From Straminergon stramineum (taxonomy: Eukaryota; Streptophyta; Bryopsida; Hypnales; Calliergonaceae), in contig OY987266.1 in assembly GCA_963920665.1 (NCBI GenBank), positions 8,127,001 to 8,191,000 of the forward strand: 64,000 nt of DNA. Reading direction: 5' to 3'. This document shows, piece after piece, positions 59,736 to 64,000 of this stretch (its first letter is position 1; every line of letters begins with the position of its first letter). The notes below the pieces were generated by a model. It saw only the letters and a list, made by a program, of their open reading frames with translations. It did not search any database and had not been told where the DNA came from. The position numbers and the translations under genes are program-made.

Positions 59736-60360
59736 TAAGTCGGCAACCAAAGGTGAAGGACTTTTGTGCTTCCTGTGATCGAATTTTCGGCTCAAGAAGG
59801 TCGATCGATATTGCGACAGGATGAACGAGACGACGGAATCTCAAATTGCACGCCGGCGCAAGTGATCGAAGGCCGCTGTGCCAGAGACGAGTTCCAGATC
59901 GGAGCACGAGCAGCTCCCAAGTGGCTCCCGAGTGACCCAACATCGGAGCAAGCGTGAGAGACGAGATCCTGGAGTCAGACAAGTCAATGAAGCAGCGGAA
60001 CTCAACTACCGTGTTTTATTCTGAAGGCAGATTGGTACATCAGGTTTCCGGCTGTCCGATACCCGGAATGGTCCGATACCAGGCCATAGGGTTTGCTTTT
60101 CGGAGCCAGGCAGGCGCTGGGAAACCACAGCAAACGACAGAGTGAGTGGAGTGAAGGTCGGGCACTGGGGCTGTCTTGGTCTCAGAGCAGCAGCAGAGAG
60201 TCGGATGTCCTAATAATAAGCCTCGTTATTCTATCGGAGGAGGTAGTCGGTGGGTTGCGGTCCCTACAGTACAGTAGTTCCCTACACTTGGCGTGGCGTC
60301 TTGGTTTTGCCGAAGTTCCTCAGGCCGATCGATATCGGAGGTGGGTTCGAGGTGACCCAT
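59736..60360 (+). repeat. GC-rich segmental duplication, copy 2
   Basis: Partner of 52443-53050. It begins abruptly after AT-rich sequence at AGTCGGCAACC. It is followed by an apparent exon fragment (60457-60779). Confidence 0.8.
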
Positions 60361-60456
60361 AATTGAGCGTATCGGACTGATCGACCTGCCTGCAAGCAAA
60401 TGTACTCAATTACTCATTTGTATGTTTTACAGTAGCATACTAGCATTCCATTGCAG

Positions 60457-60779
60457 ATGGTGAAACAGATGACGTACTATATATAGTTCCTGGTCCTCCA
60501 GGTGCCCAATGGAAACAGTCCCTATGGTAAGGCTGGAATGTATCAGCACCTGCTTCCACCAATAATAGCAACGACGACAAATGGGAAGGAGTGTCACGGC
60601 CAATGGCAAACCGCTGGAATTTCTGCAATTCTAAGAAACAACTCCGATATCTGACTGATGTGATATTGGGAGGTCTTCTAGCTGGACTCGTCCTGGCTTG
60701 TCCGACATCGGGGCGGGTTCTTCTTCATGACCCCGAAGGAATCCACTCTGGTGCTTCAGTTCAGTTGGTGACTATTTGA
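60457..60779 (+). pseudogene. Exon-like fragment with one in-frame stop
   Basis: After a good acceptor (CATTCCATTGCAG), one frame stays open for 107 codons apart from a TAA at 60528-60530. It contains ETDDVLYIVPGPPGAQWKQS before the stop and RPMANRWNFCNSKKQLRYLT plus LGGLLAGLVLACPTSGRVLL after it. The stop overlaps a donor-like CTATG/GTAAGG, and a following ATAATAG acceptor would restore the same frame, but the intron would be only 42 bases. Composition is clearly coding-like. I do not recognise the family. Most likely a broken gene fragment. Confidence 0.45.
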
Positions 60780-60998
60780 GGTCAAGTTATGCATGTCTTG
60801 CAGAGGTTGCGGTAAGTAGCTCCACCAATTTAAGCCAAAATTCTTCGGAAGTGGGTTTCCAAATCAAATGGAAGGAAACTCAGATTGAAGGAATGGAAAA
60901 AAGGTTGTGGAATGGGTTAAATTGTTTCGAATTTGGCATTTGTTCGCACACATTCAGTGGCTTTGGACTAAAAAGGAAAGAGCTTTGCATTGATTTAA

Positions 60999-61222
60999 CC
61001 CATAAATGACATGGCAGACTTTTTTTGTCCAAGGAATGACAAGGAATTCTCTTGTGTAGGACAAAAGTGCAACTATTCATCCTCGGAATTAGGGGTGGAA
61101 AGGGGGAGATCTTTTACAATAGTTTGACTCCCAATGAGTATTTTTGTTTGTTTTTAACATGAATGATGTCACACAATTCCAAAAGGCATGATTTCCATGG
61201 TCACAAGTCTAGCAGTTTAGGG
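60999..61222 (-). mobile_element. Family A TTAA-flanked MITE, copy 5
   Basis: 224 bp between TTAA at 60995-60998 and 61223-61226. Same orientation as copy 4 (GACAAAAGTGCAACTATTCA, GATGTCACACAATTCC). Ends CCCATAAATGAC and GTTTAGGG. Confidence 0.82.
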
Positions 61223-61226
61223 TTAA

Positions 61227-64000
61227 GCGATATACCATGGGGAAGCTCAAGCACCTACCAAACTTGAAATCAAAGTGAGTGAGTGCTACAAGGATTGAGA
61301 GAGTCTCCCTTACTAAAAGAAGGAATTAACTTGTAGCTAGCATACTTTGTACTTTTACTTCTTAGAATGAAATCCAATTTCATTTGTGTCACAACAAAAG
61401 AATTATTTTACAAAAACATGGTGATAGTATGCTCTACGAATAAAATATTTTTTTAGTAAGTGAAGAGCCTTCCAATTAACCTTAAGAAAAACCCAAGTAT
61501 CTAGTAAGAATTAATGCACCTCCAAAGGATGAGGTGGCCACACTCCCTAGACTCATGGTAAGGATGACTCTATCTTTTAGCCTCTATTCTTGGATGCTTC
61601 ATAGGGGCCCAGGTTTTCATAATTTAGAATGTTTGATAGGTTAGTCAAATTTTATATATAAGGTATTGTATTGTTTAAGGTAATTACAATGAATTGCAAC
61701 TTTCTAGCATAGCCCATCTCTATAAATTGTAGCCTAAAATGTATAGTTGTTGAATATAAGAGCCTAGGGTCAATTTTAGATACACCTACAACTAAAAATT
61801 AAAAATTAATATATTGTTCATATTCAATGAGACAAAAAAAACATGCTAAGAGATTAAAAAATTTATGTTCATTTTTTGATGGGATCTAACAAAAACTAGG
61901 ATACTTAAATGTTAGAAATTATATTCATATGCTTGATCAAAAACTTCAAGGTGGGTATTTTTTAGTCTTGAATTTGGATATGATATGAGTGTTAATTGTT
62001 GAATGGTGCAACACCTAAAACACGATTATCAACTCTAGTGACCCTCAAATGAATAAAAGTGATTTGATTCTATAGTTGTGAAAATATATCATTACAATGA
62101 ATCCAGGAAGGTATCAAAATGTAGTAATAAAAAAAACCCATCCAACCCTATGTTTTGATATAATACTTGGTCAATGTTTTCAAATGATAGATGAATGTTT
62201 GAACAACTAATAGCTTCCAACATAGAATGTATACTATTAACTTTGGGTCTATGGATGTTGAATATTCCATTCATTGTTTGTTAGAAAAAAGTCACAATTA
62301 ATAGTAGAAGACAATGATTTTGATCAACTTGTTTTTGGCTTGAAATCTTGGTTTCTGATACAAGACATCCTCTAATTGCAATTCAAACTCTAGAGTTTGG
62401 GCCACAAGATAGAACACAATGTAAAACAAGCTTATGAGATGGAAAAAACAATAGAAACAATTAATGAGAAAACACCCAAAATTGTCAAAATGAGCAATTC
62501 ACTATAGTTGGAGCTATCTTTTTCTAGTAAAGAAATATTTTGTAGTATTAGAAATTGAAAATGATGAATTAAAAAATTTATAATTATTGGACAAGATATG
62601 TAATTGCTATGAATTTTCAATGTGCAACTCCCTAGGCCGTTGAAAACATCACATAGCTTAGTCATCATATTGAAATCTAATGAATCAACAATCAACTAAT
62701 CATTGTTAAGTATAGGAACAATTTCAATAGAAGTCTACTTGACCAACTTTGAAATTAAATTCTTTTTTTGATGAATCAAAATGTCATGAAACAAAGTTTG
62801 TGCACCCCTCTTTGATAAAGGCTTTCCAACAATACCAAAAATGAAAATTGGGGACGCATGATCCAGGAAATCTCATTGTAAGAAACAAACAAAGCAAGCA
62901 AAACAAAACAACCTCAATTAAGGTACAAATATGTACAATTATCTTTTCTGTGTTAATGCCCTTATTGGCATGAAGCAAACATATGATGTCATATGTCTCC
63001 CAATAAGATCCCCAATTTAGAATTTTTTTAATTCAAGGTGTCCTATGTATTTAAATAAGCTCTTGTATAACAATTTTCTTTCAAAAATTGCTAACACAGT
63101 GAATGCCTAGCCAAACTTGCAAAAAGCCCAAATTGGGCTTTTCAATCCTTTTACACTAATAAATAAACTATGCTTCACAATGAATGCCTATTGCTTAAAT
63201 TCTACAATATTTTAAAAGATTTTTTAAGAAGGAATAGATATCATTCTAGAACTCTATGGCAATATAGCAAGGTCACCCACATAGTAAGATTGTAATTCCA
63301 TATACAATACTATTGTCAATAGAATTCTAACTTGTTGGATAATTTGGAGCATATTATTAAAGAAAAAGATATATTATATTAATGTATGCATGTGCCCATG
63401 CTTTTGATATGAATAAAATCTCAAATGTGGGCCTAGTGAATGGTTTGGGATTTGGTTGAAGACGGTTCAAAGATATACCTAATTATAGAATGCTTTAGTC
63501 TTCAAGTCTTGACTTAAGAAATTCACAATTATTATAAAAATTCTTCAATTATAATTTTTTTCTTATGATTTCCATTTGTCTACACGTTAATAAATGATCT
63601 TTGAACCTAGATTGTCTCATTAGAAAGTCAATCATTATGTATTTGTTATAGTACTTGTTTGAACACCAATGATTATATTAATTGATCCTTTGGCCCTCAC
63701 TCACTAATGGATTGATCGATCTATTCTTTAATCAAGATTGAGAAATGTGGAACAAGTGCAATGTGGAGTCTTGGTTGAAGGAGACATACCACCTAATGAA
63801 GGCATGTGGAATGGTAAACCAAGATCAAGACTAGGTTGCTAGAAAATTGGACACAAAATAAAAATACGTGGGCTTGGGTTGAAAGCCTCACATTTGTTAG
63901 TTCCTCACAATATCTATGGAATACATTCATGTTGAATATTATTCTTTCTTTTCATTGATGTATTACATGATCTTCTTTGAATCTTCCTTAGGAATATCAA
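61227..64000. other. AT-rich DNA with nothing identified
   Basis: Frames up to 87 codons on the minus strand (62695-62432, 62978-62784, 62274-62092) are Leu/Ile-rich and not recognisable. No inverted-end elements, RNA genes or exons are visible. Confidence 0.4.

Noticed and set aside
7856..61226. CCCCTAAA / TTTAGGGG words resembling plant telomere repeats (CCCTAAA)
   Set aside because: They occur singly, always at transposon ends next to TTAA and in opposite orientations at the two ends; there is no tandem array.
62092..62978. Three minus-strand frames possibly from a decayed retroelement
   Set aside because: No reverse transcriptase, integrase, protease or LTR pattern could be found.

Overview
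This window reads as nuclear DNA of a land plant. Genes are intron-bearing, with GT-AG junctions whose reading phases match across exons. They sit in GC-richer islands within a very AT-rich, transposon-loaded background. Several genes belong to plant-only families (B12D, DUF7748-like, a family of four-helix-type membrane proteins). The protein kinase has the altered activation-segment motif that I associate with kinases expanded in mosses, lycophytes and liverworts. I therefore lean towards a seedless plant, but the species cannot be fixed from the sequence alone.

Layout. 1-880 holds the 5' part of an unrecognised basic protein gene that runs off the left edge (minus). 5.56-7.3 kb is a probably organelle-targeted FAD/NAD(P) oxidoreductase (minus). 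14.8-16.7 kb is a five-exon gene for a nuclear-looking protein with a C-terminal Tudor-like fold (plus). It is convergent with a three-exon B12D/MLRQ-like respiratory-chain gene at 16.9-17.75 kb (minus). 24.3 kb is a DUF7748-like gene (minus). 31.7-32.9 kb is a protein kinase (minus). 34.85-36.05 kb is a two-exon membrane protein (plus). 46.7-48.5 kb is a leucine-rich-repeat gene (minus), lying 54 bp downstream of the stop of a seven-exon gene at 48.5-51.6 kb (minus). That larger gene encodes a Ulp1-type SUMO protease joined to a C-terminal Myb/SANT-like (trihelix) domain, with one apparent frameshift in a catalytic exon.

The rest is mostly short non-autonomous DNA transposons. The dominant type has ends CCCCTAAAG...CTTTAGGGG and always lies between two TTAA tetranucleotides. 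I count about 16 copies in at least six length/sequence families (A-F). A filled versus empty site inside the window shows that TTAA is the duplicated target, which points to a piggyBac-, Kolobok- or Sola3-like mobilising source. Three other families are present: G (about 730 bp, long inverted ends), H (about 390 bp, TA-flanked) and a 192-bp CACTA-type element with a CTT target duplication.

The elements also date one another. A broken genomic copy of the SUMO-protease exon 2 at 40.4-41.9 kb carries both the CACTA element and an E element. Another E element at 56.5-58.0 kb is split by an F element. The upstream region of the SUMO-protease gene is duplicated about 7 kb away (52.4-53.05 versus 59.7-60.36 kb). 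No rRNA, tRNA, CRISPR or organelle sequence was seen. 61.2-64.0 kb holds nothing I can identify.
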